Source of the DNA: Trichopria drosophilae
Taxonomy: Eukaryota; Arthropoda; Insecta; Hymenoptera; Diapriidae
Length of the DNA stretch: 64,000 bases
Direction of reading: 5' to 3'
Assembly: GCA_030407085.1 (NCBI GenBank)
Contig: CM059582.1
Location: 1,488,001-1,552,000 of the forward strand
The notes beneath the pieces are model-generated. The model made no database searches. It had not been told where the DNA came from and saw only the letters and a program-made list of their open reading frames with translations. Position numbers and translations under genes: made by a program. Within the stretch, counting starts at the first letter, position 1, and each line of letters opens with the position of its first letter. Of this stretch, positions 35,709 through 47,580 are shown piece after piece.

Positions 35709-37054
35709 TTATCTTTCTTGGTCGTTATCATCGTCGGCAAAGACTTTGTTCACAATTTCTTTACAGAGAGCCTCGCGTTCTGGACTCTGTTCTTTCTTCG
35801 CTTCCTGCATCTGCCTTTCGAGAGTTTGCTTTAGACAAAGTTCAGGCCGACGACATTCCTCGAGTGCTGGCAAAAAGTCGTTTGTCAAACCGTTGACCAT
35901 GCCCAGCAGTTGCTCTCTCGTTTCGGGTAGAAGGCTGCCCATCGCTAACAATCCAGCTGCTTGTTCGATCAAGCCCATCTTCACCAGTGTTGCTTTCAAG
36001 TTGTCGGCGTTATCTCTGTTGCAAAGAGCCGACAACAAAAATGCTGATTTTATTTGCAATTTCTCTACGGAACTTTGAATAGCTCGCAGCAAAATGGAAT
36101 AACCGTCATTTATTTCCATGTACCTCAGCGACATGGCATGACCTCGAACAATACCTGGAAAAAAAATATTCTCTTTTATTTGAATTTAAGAACTTGTCAA
36201 ACAGATAAAGAAAAACTTACAAGAAACGGCATAAAGTGCTTTAATTCTAGCCTGGTCAGAAGGATCCGTATCTACCATACTGAGTAAAATTGGCATAAAT
36301 CCAGCTTCCAATACGCGTTCTTGACAGAAAGGATTATTTTGCGTAAGTTCCGCAATAATATCTGCAACTTTCCACCTAATACTGCTATGAGGTGAATTTA
36401 AGCAAATGCCAAAAACTGAAAAGCCGCCCAGTTTATAAAAGTCATTTGCCACATCGGTATTATCCACGTAATCGCAAATTCTTTCAAGCGCTGCTTCATA
36501 CTCGGAAGGGTCGTCTTCGATTCCTATTTCGCTAACATTTTTTAGAAACTTAATATCTTTTTGCAGTTCTTCTACAACATTTACTGACATTGCTGTGATG
36601 GCATCGTTTAAGAATTTTTTGCGCTATAAAAATCATAAATTTTTAGGTTAAAGATAGATTTTTATAAGTAATAATTTGGTAATGGTTTAACTTGATGAAT
36701 GAATAGATTAAAATATGTTACCTCTTCATCGATGGGTTGGGTGGAATATTGAGGAGCATCCATTGTACTTCTCGCTTCTATGGAATACCTCAAAACATCT
36801 TGCAAATTTGTTGGTTGACGAGGTTGATTTGGCAACAATTCTCTGTGATTATGTTGACCCAAAGGACCTTCGATCGAAAGAGGTCTTTCGCTACTAGCAT
36901 TTCCTCTCCTTGCTCCGTCCTTACCAGAATTTTTGCTGAAAAATTACTTTTTTTCTAATACGTATAACTTAATACAATTTTTTGAGAATTTGAAAATGTT
37001 CACTTACCAGTCCATAGTTGTATTTTTCGACTTTGCAGTATGTGATGCTCCCAT
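35709..37054 (-). CDS. HSPBP1: Hsp70-binding protein 1 (Fes1 family), four exons, 369 aa
   Basis: Minus-strand exons 37054-37008, 36935-36722, 36623-36221 and 36154-35709 join in frame to 369 codons plus stop, with AG/GT borders throughout. The protein is an armadillo-fold nucleotide exchange factor for cytosolic Hsp70. The N-terminal part (MGASHTAKSKN, then NLQDVLRYSIEARS) is partly low complexity. The armadillo core follows: ELQKDIKFLKNVSEIGIEDD, DFYKLGGFSVFGICLN, IRWKVADIIAELTQNNPFCQ, GFMPILLSMVDTD, ARIKALYAVSCIVRGHA and KSAFLLSALC. These are clear HSPBP1/Fes1 signatures, notably WKVADIIAELTQNNP. The tail is acidic (FADDDNDQER). Length agrees with the human protein (about 360). Confidence 0.95.
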
Positions 37055-37803
37055 GAATTAGATAGATATTTCAATATTAAAATTCACGGTTGTAATTCAT
37101 ACCCAAAAATGCTGGACAACTCGCGCAGGAAAATAACGAAAAGGAAATGTCACACCTGTTTGGTTGAGTGAGGCTAACTGAATGGTTGCCCTCCAGAACG
37201 TTCCGTTTGCTTCTCGCTCTTCCCCATTGCTCCCCCTATCAACCGAACATCTATCTTCCTCTGACTCATTTCGTGAATCGTGTCGTGTCGCGAGTCCTTG
37301 ACGAAGACTGTCGATTCTGCTGCATAGGTTAAGTTATAAGACACAAGTCCGCGTGTCGCCACCCGTGATGCGATTTTAGAACCAAGTGGGTGACGACCTT
37401 GTGACGCGATATTTTACGTAACGTCCTGTACCATATGAACAACACCACACGAATAGACGACTTTATCGATGTTGCTTTAAAAAATATATAAATTTTATAT
37501 AAAAATATATATAAATTTTAAAAAATCCTTTTTTTTTGCTGGGGAGGGCCATAACCCTTTGAAGCACGTGGTCCCTCTCTCAGGGATCTAAAATGATATA
37601 CAATGTGATAAATGTAAACAGCAACAAAAAACTAAAATAACAGGACGTATTATTATAGATATTTAATTTGCTTTTTATTAATATTTATGTGAATGTTAGA
37701 ACGTTATTACAGAATATAGTTTTACAATTTCTCTCGCAAATGAATCTATGAACTTGAAAATAATTTATATCGACCGAGCATTGTTACCCGGGTCTTCCGT
37801 TTA
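37055..37803. other. HSPBP1 upstream region
   Basis: Contains the 5' UTR and probable promoter of HSPBP1. The segment 37190-37370 is GC-richer. An AT-rich run with ATATATAAATTTTA repeats lies at 37480-37525. No second gene is supported. Confidence 0.4.
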
Positions 37804-38880
37804 CAGTAGAAACTTAATAATACGTCATCTTGATAAGATGTCGGAACTATCCCTCGTTAAAACGTCGTTTTCTCCCCTCATCCCCACCACTGCCTTTTTC
37901 TCAGCGCTCTCAACAGACGGAAACCTAACCTTACCTTACAGCAATCGTAGATGCGTATGCTTCTTGCTTGTGCTTGGTTTGGGAAGGAGAAGCTTACTTT
38001 CACTCTTGAACGATGTTTTATCGAGAGGCGCGAGGGGAAGCTGAAACCGACGACGACGTTTTATCGAGTTACTACGTGAAGAAGAGTAACTTATACTCAA
38101 GTGCAGAAGGCATATCGATAACTGCGGATTTGGTTCAAACAAATACTTAGGCAATTCTTTGCAGACGTTAATGGTTACTAACAAAATAGTACACGCAAAA
38201 ATTGTATGCACTTATTGTCGTCGGAAAAATATTTCAGTATATTAGGGTAGAAACGCGAGAATCCCACATGGTCTCGACCTGGCCAAATGGGACAAAACTA
38301 CAGTACAAAACTACAAACTCGATAAGACGTCGTGGACGGTTCCAGCTTCCCCTCTCGTCTCTCGATAATACGTCGTTCGAGAGTGAAAGTGAGCTTCTCC
38401 TTCCCAAACCTGCGCAGAAGCATGCGCGGCTACGATCGCTTATTATGAGGTATGTAGGGAACTCTGCGTAAGGTTATAGGTTTCCGTCTGTTGAGAGCGC
38501 TGAGAAAAAGGCAGTAGTGGGGATGACGGAGGACATGAAACGAACGTCTTAACGAGGTATACAGTAGGCCCGTCCTAAGTTATAAGTCGGTTATTTCAAA
38601 ATGGCGGCAGATTCTCCAAAGTTATAGCTCCTCACTATCCCCACTTTCGCATCTCTGTTTATATCCGTGCAATGGGTGCTTCTGTGTGAGAGTGTCGCGA
38701 AGCGAGTGTGGCTCAGCGAAACAATGTAGTGGGCGAAGGTGAGGAAGAGAGTAGTATAACTTTGGACAAGCCAAATCTATAGAACTTTGGGCGGTATAGC
38801 TTAGGGAGGGGACTACTGTAGTTCCGGCGTCTTATCGATATGACGTATTAACCCGGTGTCGTATTATCGAGTTTGTACTG
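37804..38880. mobile_element. CAGTA-family foldback element carrying a nested relative
   Basis: TA flanks at 37802-37803 and 38881-38882. Ends are CAGTAGAAACTTAATAATAC and the inverse of CAGTACAAACTCGATAATAC. Long imperfect arms share blocks such as a TGCCTTTTTCTCAGCGCTCT stretch, GGGAAGGAGAAGCTTACTTT (near-copies) and GTTTTATCGAGAGGC-like words. The right arm is split by the element at 38562-38818. Removing that element and one TA restores the mirror match to the left arm around GGAACTA/TAGTTCC. A fragment of this family recurs at 52345-52490. Confidence 0.75.
38562..38818. mobile_element. Nested CAGTA-family MITE
   Basis: TA duplications at 38560-38561 and 38819-38820. Ends are CAGTAGGCCCGTCCTAAGTT and the inverse of CAGTAGTCCCCTCCCTAAGC. 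257 bp, no coding frame. It sits inside the right arm of the larger CAGTA element. Confidence 0.8.
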
Positions 38881-40161
38881 TACCAGGTCGAGACAACGTG
38901 GTCAGACCACGTGGAAAATCCCACCTGGATTTTTTCAGTAGGGAATTAATGACTACCGATTTTTCAAAATTCGAGCTCTGTAACGGCAATTCTAATTACT
39001 ATAGACCGTTTCTTAGAAAATACCAAAGATAACTGACCGTAAATTTTCGGAAATGAGTGATTTTTATTTAGTGGCTTCAATTCGTCCAACCGCCAAATTT
39101 TATCGCGATATTCGTAATCAACAGATCAAAATATATCGAAAAAATGTTACTTTCAGTACCTTTAAACAGAAAAATCGTATTTGCCCCTCGGGAGGAAAAC
39201 AGACAATAAGTATTCCCCACGTTCTTGTCCCCCTCGCTTTCGGCTAGGATGGCAAATCTTACACGTGAGGAGGACTTGCATATTTATATTCTCTTCCGTG
39301 GTGAGAAATATACTGAAATATATTTATGATATATTTATGAAATTCAAAATGGCGAATGCAATGTGTGTCACTTGAGAATTTGAAATTTGTATCATATTTT
39401 ATAAAGTTACGTACGTGTAGAGAGATTTCTGCAGTACGTTACTAAACCACTCACAGATGTTAGTAAACTGAAAATGGCGAATTCAATATGACGGTCGAAA
39501 ATTTGATCAATTTATGGTGGCCGTGTGAAGGGGAAGTGTCCTAGAATCCTCGTCACTTAATAACCTGAAACTAATTTTTGACGGTGGTTGAAGTAAAAAA
39601 CGACCTCTGAAAGTGAAGCCATTTTGTATAGATATAATAGTAATCAACGAATATCATGTGTCTATATTCGTGTAGTTATCCCGCATAGAAATAAAATCTC
39701 CAGAATATCCCGAGAATGGCACAAACGTTACAATTGAAATATTGCAATTGCAACATCTCCAGAATATTCTGAAAATATCTCAAACAAAATGTTGCAAATG
39801 AGATATTCTGATGACATTTCATTTGAAACATTCCATATCATGTATAATTCTCAGAATATTCTAGAGATGTACTATTCGAATGTCGACCGAACGTTGCTCA
39901 GGAAATATTGCAGAACATTGCAGATGAGACATTCTGAAAATATTTCATTTGAGACATTGTACATGTATTATTTTTAGAATATTCTAGAGACGTCTCATTT
40001 GATATGTCTCAAATTTAACATCGCTAGAATATTTTGCGAGGATCGTTGCAGAACATTGCAGATGAAAAATTCTGGAAATATTTCATTTGCGATATTCTTA
40101 TACACGTATGATTCTTAGAGCATTTCTAGATATAATCTTGTGCACGCTATAATATATAAAT

Positions 40162-40224
40162 GCGAGCGTAGCGTAGTGGTTAAGACGTCAGCATAGTAAA
40201 CGGAAGACCCGGGTTCGATTCTCG
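40162..40224 (+). mobile_element. tRNA-like SINE head
   Basis: Starts GCGAGCGTAGCGTAGTGG with a good A box (TAGCGTAGTGGTTAAG) and a B box GGGTTCGATTC at 40211-40221. The anticodon arm does not pair and one T-stem pair is broken, so this is a SINE head and not a tRNA gene. It runs straight into the CCCTGGTAG element. Confidence 0.6.
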
Positions 40225-41225
40225 CCCTGGTAGAAATTTTGCCCAGGATCTGGCCAGGCCGGACCAGGCATGCCTGCGTCTCTGGACAGGCTCTGGTCAG
40301 GAAATGTAACGAAATGGGCGACCAGGTACCTGGTCAGGGTAAACTGAAACAGGGCATACTGTGCAGGGCCTGCACAGAACTTACAGGAAGCTCTGTCCAA
40401 GATATATTTTGCGAGAACATATATAGATATATATGTATATATACGGTCCACTCGCGTTAAGGTTAGGTTGGTAGAGTGTCAACAGAGCCGTCCAGCACGT
40501 CAAGGCAACCGTCAAGTTCGAAGCAACCTCAGATAAGTTTTTAAATGAAATAAATGATACAATTATATATAAAAATAAATACTTTGTGTTTTTAATTCCT
40601 TTTTGTTCCAGGTCAACGATTTTTGTAATGGATATATAAAAAGAAAAACAGCCAGGAAATAGACCATAAAAGAAAAATAAGAAGCCTGCAAAGAACTGCA
40701 AAAAAATGCAAGTGATGTGTGTATATATAAGATAAAATCATGTTTTATGAGAAATGCATTAACGTGAAAAACAATATAGAAGTGATTTACGAGCCACATT
40801 CCAAAACGCAGTACAGTTTGAAGATTGTAATAAGCCGTACGAATGGATCACGAATGAAATAGTACATAACCTAACAAGGGTGTAAAGTATACTTTTACGC
40901 ATGGGACGGGAACCATACATACGAGGCGCCGAGTGATGTGTAAAGTTCCCGACCCGTGCGTAACAGTTATACTTTAGAAAGACGATGTTTCTGTAAACGT
41001 TTCCTACATAGTGTTTGTTTTCTTATCTCATTAGCCATTTTGATACATTTAATATTAAAATAGATGTAACCTAAACCTGATACATAAGATTTTTCAGTAT
41101 ACATGCAGTCCCTGCACAGGACCTGGGCAGGCTTGTTAAGGAATTCCCATCATCAGGTAAACCCATTTAAACCCTGCTCAGGCCTGACCAGGAACAGGAC
41201 TGCCTGATTTCAATTTCTACCAGGG
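40225..41225. mobile_element. TIR element with CCCTGGTAGAAATT ends
   Basis: CCCTGGTAGAAATT at 40225 is mirrored at 41225 (AATTTCTACCAGGG). Both ends are followed by many CCTGG/CAGG words (CCCAGGATCTGGCC, CTGACCAGGAACAGG), a subterminal array in both orientations. A strong hairpin lies at 40884-40978, built on ACGCATGGGACGGGAAC and its inverse. The TIR resembles that of the 19653-25752 element. About 1 kb, no transposase frame. Confidence 0.65.
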
Positions 41226-41540
41226 CGGTCGGGGTAACTTATTTTCAGATTCGTAGATTTATTTGCGAGCTAAATTGTATAACTATATTCCGTAATAACA
41301 TATCTAACGAAACATAGAAGATAATAAAAATCAAATTAAATATCTATAATAATTCGTTCTATTTTTTAAGCTTTTTTTATGACCGAAATGTCTTTACAAT
41401 ATCAAAAGAATATCTGCAGAACATCTCCAGAATATATATGTTGTATCACAGAATAAACTCAGAACGTCTCTACAATGTCTCTAGAATATTGCAGATGTCA
41501 CCAGAATATCAAAAAAGCGGACATAAGACGTTGTATTATG

Positions 41541-42036
41541 GAAATATCATCGGGATATTTACATTTTTTACTTACATTTTTTATTTCTTTTGTTTTCGAT
41601 GGTCTCACCAGGAAATTCAATATTGCTTTTTAAAAATTATATATATCCAAAGAGAATTTGATAAACGATGTCCTGTTGACAAGATAATTCTGAAAGAATG
41701 CTCTGATTTTTCGAATTTGTCAAATGTGTGATATCTTTGAATTGTCAGACGATACTAAAGAATTCGGTTGATATATTTAAAATTTCCCAAATAAAGCTTT
41801 CACTTGATGCAATCATGTTTACTTTACTGTTTCTCAGTTGTTAAATTTTCAAAATATTTAATTTTCTCAGGTGAAAATGGAGGTGTACATACATCCAAAT
41901 GTTTAAATTCACACATGTTTGATACAAGTTTATATTTACACGTGTACTTTATACATTTTAACAACTATCGTAAGTTACAAACTACCTTTGTACATTTTTA
42001 TTTTATCTTTAATATATTAATATATTATAGAAATGC
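41541..42036. other. SLU7 downstream region
   Basis: AT-rich spacer and probable SLU7 3' UTR. Nothing else seen. Confidence 0.4.
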
Positions 42037-44184
42037 TCAATTATTAACATAATGCGTCATGGGGTCCTCTTCTCGGAAACGCTTCATGTGATAAGCTTCG
42101 ACTTCTTCTTCGGTTGGAGCTTTTGCTTCGTACATGCTATTATAGGGTCGTTTCCTGTCATCCATTTGCTGCAACATGCCGCCTATCCTCTGATTTTCTT
42201 CTTCTTTCTTCAATGCTTCTTCCATTAAATCTATCTCTTTTTTCTTTCCTTTCTTATTTTTGCGCTTCTCTTTTTGCTTCCGTTTCCTGCTCTTCCTCTT
42301 ATCTTTTTTAGACTTCTTTTCAGTCACTGTGCGCTGATCCTCGATGGATGAATCACTCGAACTGTCATCAGAATCGTCTTCTTCGCTTTCACTTTCTGCA
42401 TCCTTACTTATTGTCGTTTTCTCTTGTTCTTTGACTTCCTGGAACTGCACTATTTGAGAGACCTCAGCCAAAGCTTGTTTACCAGATTCACCCGTACAAT
42501 ATGAATTTTTTATGAAAGAGTGACAACATTTGAAGCCCCATCGTCCGTTGTTCCAATAAGAGCCGAAAACTGAAGAGTGATTACCGGGATGTATATCTTC
42601 TTCGTATTTTGATCTAACTGTCTGTCGTTCTTGTCCTTTGATAATCTATGAATTAAATAAAACATACTTGGTACTTGGCACCAATAATATTGGGATGAGA
42701 TAAAAATATGTTACTTACTTTTCCTGATCTTGAATATTCAACGTATTCTTCCGTTTGAGCCAACAAAAGAGCTGGTGGAGGCGCATCCAGATGTTCTTCT
42801 CCACCATATTTATCAATAACTGAATCACGAGCTTTATTCTTTAATTCATCTCGTTTCTTGTCGTACTCCTTTTTCAAAAGTTCCAGTTTAGTTGGCTCGG
42901 CAAGTAAATGGACATCGACACCCTTCTCGTGCGCATCCCAAGCGAATAACTGAGCATTGGCATGCTGTCTAGTATCTCCAGACAATCGAACAAAGTTTTC
43001 ACCTTTGTAATCAGCTTCTGGGTCAAGGCCGACATACGGATTATCTCTCATGGATCTTGTCTTCGGATCGTAATACGCCGAATTTGGATCCAAATTCCGT
43101 AGATACTTTGCAGTATCTTCGCGGATCCTTAAGTTTCTCACCGTAATTCGCTGCTTAGAGTCCACTTTTGTTCCAGGCATATCTACTTCGTCTACATATT
43201 TATCTTCATCCTGATCTGAATCTGCCTCCTCCTCTTCGTCTTCGGCAACATTTAATTTTTCTGCTCTCAGTTGTTTCTTAGCTTCTTCAACTTTCTGGTA
43301 CTCCTCTATTATGGAGCGATGCTCAGATGGGTCATACCCAGCCCATCTAAAGAAATTTAATAAATCATTTTATGTTTTGAACAGTATTAAATCACTTAAG
43401 TTTCACTTTTTGGAATTGCCATTACAAATTAAAAATACCACAATGTGAACAATATTTATTATATAATAAAAATAAAATAATGTTTCTTAACTTTGAATTC
43501 TGACTTTAATTCAGTTTTATCTGAATTTTGGAAATATGATTCCATCTATATCCCTTCTAATTTAAAAATTTTATTTTGTAATAAGTCGTTAAATAAAATG
43601 AATTGTTGAATTGAATTTACCAAACCCATCATACCCTTAAGCATCAAAATCTTAATGTTAATACTGAATCGATATTTATTTTACCTATCCCTTTTCCCAT
43701 CGTAATCCATTTCCAGAACTGGTTGATCAAATTCATCAGGAGCAATGTTGGTGCTCGTGAATTTGGCACCAACTTTCCGAGGTCTTTCCATACACTCTTT
43801 CCGCTTGTGCCCCATGGCTCCACAATTTTCACAAGCGCCTTTGCGAAACTTGGTAGCAACACTAGTTGTTTGAACGCCTCTTTTGTACCATTTGTTTATG
43901 TCACTAAATTCCTTTTGTTTTTCCGGTTGTGGTCTTTGATGTTTCAAGGTAGGACCTTGTGCTCCAAAATACCACGGTGTCGCACTAATGTACTGTGGAA
44001 TGTGGGGATTTATATCTTTTCCTTCCTCATCCACGGCTGCTGGTGCTGTTCCTGCTTTACGAGCTTCTTCCAACTCTTTAGCCTTCCGCCAGTCTTCTCG
44101 ACTTTTCTTCTTCGGCTCATCCTCAAAAACATCTTTGTTCTTCAATATTTCAGAAACTGGCGCATTTGCCAGATGATTCGCCAT
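42037..44184 (-). CDS. SLU7: Pre-mRNA-splicing factor SLU7, three exons, 578 aa
   Basis: Exons 44184-43685, 43346-42719 and 42645-42037 join in frame (phases 2 and 0) to 578 codons plus stop, close to human SLU7 (586). SLU7 acts in the nucleus in the second splicing step, in 3' splice site choice. Visible features: the N-terminal [40 protein letters not shown], a CCHC zinc knuckle C118-C121-H126-C131 ([14 protein letters not shown]), the core [65 protein letters not shown] and GKQALAE, then a lysine/serine-rich tail and the terminal [13 protein letters not shown]. The ATG at 44184 gives [14 protein letters not shown]. No lesions seen. Confidence 0.96.
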
Positions 44185-44557
44185 CTTCAAAAAGGATATT
44201 ACACTACTAAATACTGGATAAATTTATTTCCGAGCATGTGTGTAGCGTGCAACTAGTTTTGTGCCAGATCAATATTTATTTTGATGCCTCGTAAATTGAC
44301 GTCAACGTCTCTATATTTAAGGTTAGAAAACAGACAAAAACGTTTTCTGTTCAGTTGTGTTCAGTGCATGGTTCAGTGTACACCAAGGGGGTGCACCGCC
44401 ATATTCCTGTGTTCAGCCAAGGATTAATAACAGATCGCATAGGTCCCACATTTTATGTCGCGCTCTAAAGACTCTAAGGTCCCATTACCGACGCTACTTG
44501 CAACTCGGCGGTTGACAATACCGACCGTACTTAAACGTAGGAAAATTATATCTACGA

Positions 44558-45412
44558 CCTCCGTGAAGTTAACCGGCCATTGTAACGAAATCGATCGAAA
44601 ACAGCGCGAATCGTTTGCGAATAATTGCGATTACCGATTTTTCGTTTGCGACTTCGTCGTTTTTGAGTTATTTGCAAAAAACGACATGGCCGGCTAACTT
44701 CACGTTAGCATTTTTGAAAATGCAATTACTCGGCAACCAATCGACCAATTTCGGCCAAATTAGGCTTGATCGTTTGCGATTCGTTTCCGAATTATGAATT
44801 AAAAGTGCTTTTTCCGATAACTTGTAAAATAAAAAAAAAAAAATTATCCTATATGCCCCATTATATACAAAATTCTTTAAAAGGTTTGAGACCGATTGCA
44901 AAAAAATAGCAAACCTTTTAAAGGATTTTGTATATCGAGGCGGGCTGGATCTAGTAACTTTCGATAATTCGTTTATTTTCGCATTATTTATTATAATATT
45001 CGGGAGATTGCTATATTTTCTCAATTCGCAAACGAATCGCAAACGTTTCAGACCGATTGCAAAAAAATCGCAAACCTTTTAAAGAATTTTGTATATAATG
45101 GGGCATATAGGATAATTTTTTTTTTTTTATTTTACAAGTTATCGGAAAAAGCACTTTTAATTCATAATTCGGAAACGAATCGCAAACGATCAAGCCTAAT
45201 TTGGGCGAAATTGGTCGATTGGTTGCCGAGTAATTGCGTTTTCAAAAATGCTAACGTGAAGTTAGCCGGCCATGTCGTTTTTTGCAAATAACTCAAAAAC
45301 GACGAAGTCACAAACGAAAAATCGGTAATCGCAATCATTTGCAAACGAATCGCAAACGATTTGAGCTATTTTCGATCGATTTCGTTACAATGGCCGGTTA
45401 ACTTCACGGAGG
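44558..45412. mobile_element. Foldback element with a perfect 11-bp TSD, upstream of SLU7
   Basis: TATATCTACGA occurs at 44547-44557 and 45413-45423, immediately outside the element. The ends CCTCCGTGAAGTTAACCGGC (44558) and its inverse (45412) begin arms of about 350 bp, very similar throughout. The 855-bp element has no transposase frame. An inner dyad (ACCTTTTAAAG) occurs in the centre. A TSD of 9-11 bp is seen in Mutator-like elements and some P-superfamily foldbacks, so the superfamily is open. The left end lies 374 bp upstream of the SLU7 ATG. Confidence 0.85.
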
Positions 45413-45629
45413 TATATCTACGATCTTTTATCGTACACTCAATGTTTACTTCAGGCTGAATTACTGAATGAGACAGACTGAAGTACTGAACAGTGAAGGA
45501 ACGCTACCCTATGTTCGGATCGTACGCACGCACCCTGTATATGTATATTCGTACTTGCAAAATGCACAAATAAACGCCTATATATGAATTCATACACACA
45601 CGTATTAAAGGAAAGAATAGGTATATGTA

Positions 45630-45752
45630 CACCCAACTCCATTAATTCGCGCAGGGAATCCCCACTTTTGTCCTTATTCTTGCCTATACGTCTTTATGTG
45701 AGAAACAAAGAAAACCACGGGGATTCCCTGCGCGAATTAATGGAGTTGGGTG
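45630..45752. mobile_element. 123-bp hairpin MITE, CACCCAACTCCATTAATTCG ends
   Basis: 34-bp near-perfect TIRs start CACCCAACTCCATTAATTCG. TATGTA is duplicated on both sides (45624-45629 and 45753-45758), so the TSD is either TA or the whole hexamer. The loop is about 55 bp. Confidence 0.8.
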
Positions 45753-46125
45753 TATGTACTTTTATTTAATTATAAATCGGGCAGTAAAATATTTTTTTTC
45801 ACTAACATCAAAATATTGTTTGCAAGTTACTTCCTTACGCTGTAACAAACGGTCATTCATGATATTTCGATAATTTTTTGTTTATTAAACATGATATTCT
45901 AATAATAACAATATGATTAATTTAAGATGTACCGAAAACTAGTTTGGAGAATATTTCAGACTTTCTGATATCTTCTGTCAATAATCTAAGGATATATTAT
46001 AAGTTAAGGTCATTGTTGAAAAACAGTAGACAAAAATGATAATTTTATATCATTTAATTCTACACCGTTACAGAGAATGCATTCATTTCAGGAAATTTTT
46101 TTGTGGTTCAGCCTATGTGGTATAG

Positions 46126-47580
46126 TAAGCGCTAGCATCTACATGTTTTTCACCCTCGGCTTCACCTCGGGTAAACATTACACGCAGCCTGAGACATTCT
46201 TTATTTTGCCTCCCTCGTTGAGTAATATTCTATTACGCACATGTTTCATACGATATTTTTTTTTGTCACAACTGCACAAAACTGCCACCTTTCTGTGCAG
46301 GTTAAGCGAACGTAAAGTTGCCATTTATGGCCGAGTACGCCACTCGTTACCGCCGGCCAGTAAGGTCGTAAGGTGGCATTTTTGTCGACAGGTGTGACAA
46401 AAAGTATCGTGTATACCACGGGCGGAAATGCATTACACGCACGGGCGATGCTGAATCCCTCGTCTATACTGCATGACTCGGCTTGCCTTTGGCTCGCCTC
46501 GTCTTTGCCTACGACTCGAGCTGCAGTATCGCCCGCGCGATATATTTTTCCTAGTTATTTGCATTTATTTTTTAAAATACAAATTTTATTAAAAAATGTT
46601 TCAAACAAAAAAGATACAGCATTAAATTCTCTACAAAAAAGGTTGTATGCATTTTCTTACTAAAGTCAACGATAATGCCATAAAAACTCGTTTAAAATGC
46701 TTATGACTATTGTCTGAAAAAGTATTGAATTTGGTCACTGCGAATGTGATTACGACCCTCGCCTTCGGCTCGGGCCGCAACCCTTCACATTCGTATAGAA
46801 TGAACTTTTACGCACTAGTTTCATAATATACTATTACGCCCTTGATACGAAAATCACTATTTCGATATATTTAAAAGATGGCTTACAGATATCTAAAAGA
46901 TATACTCGGCTGGTCTGTCGTCGGGGCCGAAGTTTTAAAAATACTCATTTTCAATTTTACATCGACTCAGGCCATAGTTGTTAATCATTTTCAGTCTTCA
47001 TACATACAGTAGACGCTCGATATAAGAACTATTGGAGGGGAATTGATGCTTCCCCTTCTCTTGTATGCTTAGGTGGGATCGACGGAATGCGCGGAACACG
47101 GCTAGCCAGCGAAAAGTGTATGGAGAGGATACATCTCGAATGTTCGTAGGCACTGTAATGATCAAAAAAGTGTTCTTATACCGATCGGTTCTTATAGCGA
47201 TGGTTCTTATATCGAGCGTCTACTGTATAAGAATAGTATATTACTCAACGAGGGAGGGTAAAGTAAAGAATGGCTCAGACTGCGTGTAATTTTTACCCGA
47301 GGTGAAGCCGAGGGTGAAAAACATGTAGTCTGAGGCATTCTTTTTTACTTCCCGAGGGAAGTATACGATTTTTCTTCATGACAGGGAGGAAAAGAAGTAA
47401 CTTTCCTTCTTTCGTCCCAGTGTGATGAAAACACTATATTTTTGTAACATATCTATCAAAGCCACTTGGACCTAAACATGATTGGACCCCCAAATATCGA
47501 TATAATTTTATAATATAATTGAAAGCTGTTAGTAAAATGAACGAGCATTAAGGAATAGCCGACTCTCCATTAGGTCGAAT
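46126..47580. repeat. Composite repeat: inverted arms plus a copy of the 17-kb intron repeat
   Basis: The segments 46126-46245 and 47227-47340 are inverted copies that include CCGAGGTGAAGCCGAGGGTG and CTCAACGAGGGAGG. From 46575 to 46960 and from 47425 to 47580 the sequence is the reverse of 17280-18130. About 470 bp between these two blocks are absent from the 17-kb copy. The segment has many short palindromic words such as CTCGGCTTGCCTTTGGCTCG and CTCGCCTTCGGCTCG. No coding frame. Confidence 0.55.
47007..47225. mobile_element. CAGTA-family MITE
   Basis: TA at 47005-47006 and 47226-47227. Both ends read CAGTAGACGCTCGATATAAG inward. The word GGTTCTTATA is repeated three times inside the right end. 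219 bp. Its TIR looks like pogo/Tigger termini. Confidence 0.85.

Larger units (their letters stand above)
39640..41540. repeat. Degenerate satellite-like array, AGAATATTCTAGAG core, split by an insertion
   Basis: From 39690 to 40130, and again from about 41390 to 41520, the words AGAATATTCTAGAGA, CATTGCAGATGAGACATTCT, ATATTTCATTTGAGACATT and variants recur with a period near 120 bp. The same motifs on both sides of 40160-41228 show that the SINE/TIR block was inserted into the array. The core is an inverted GAATATTC dyad. Confidence 0.6.

Noticed and set aside
40162..40224. Functional tRNA gene
   Set aside because: A and B boxes are good, but the anticodon arm does not pair and the T stem has a mismatch, as in a SINE head.
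43723..44256. 177-codon plus-strand ORF opposite SLU7 exon 1
   Set aside because: It is the antisense reading of conserved SLU7 coding sequence and has no independent evidence.
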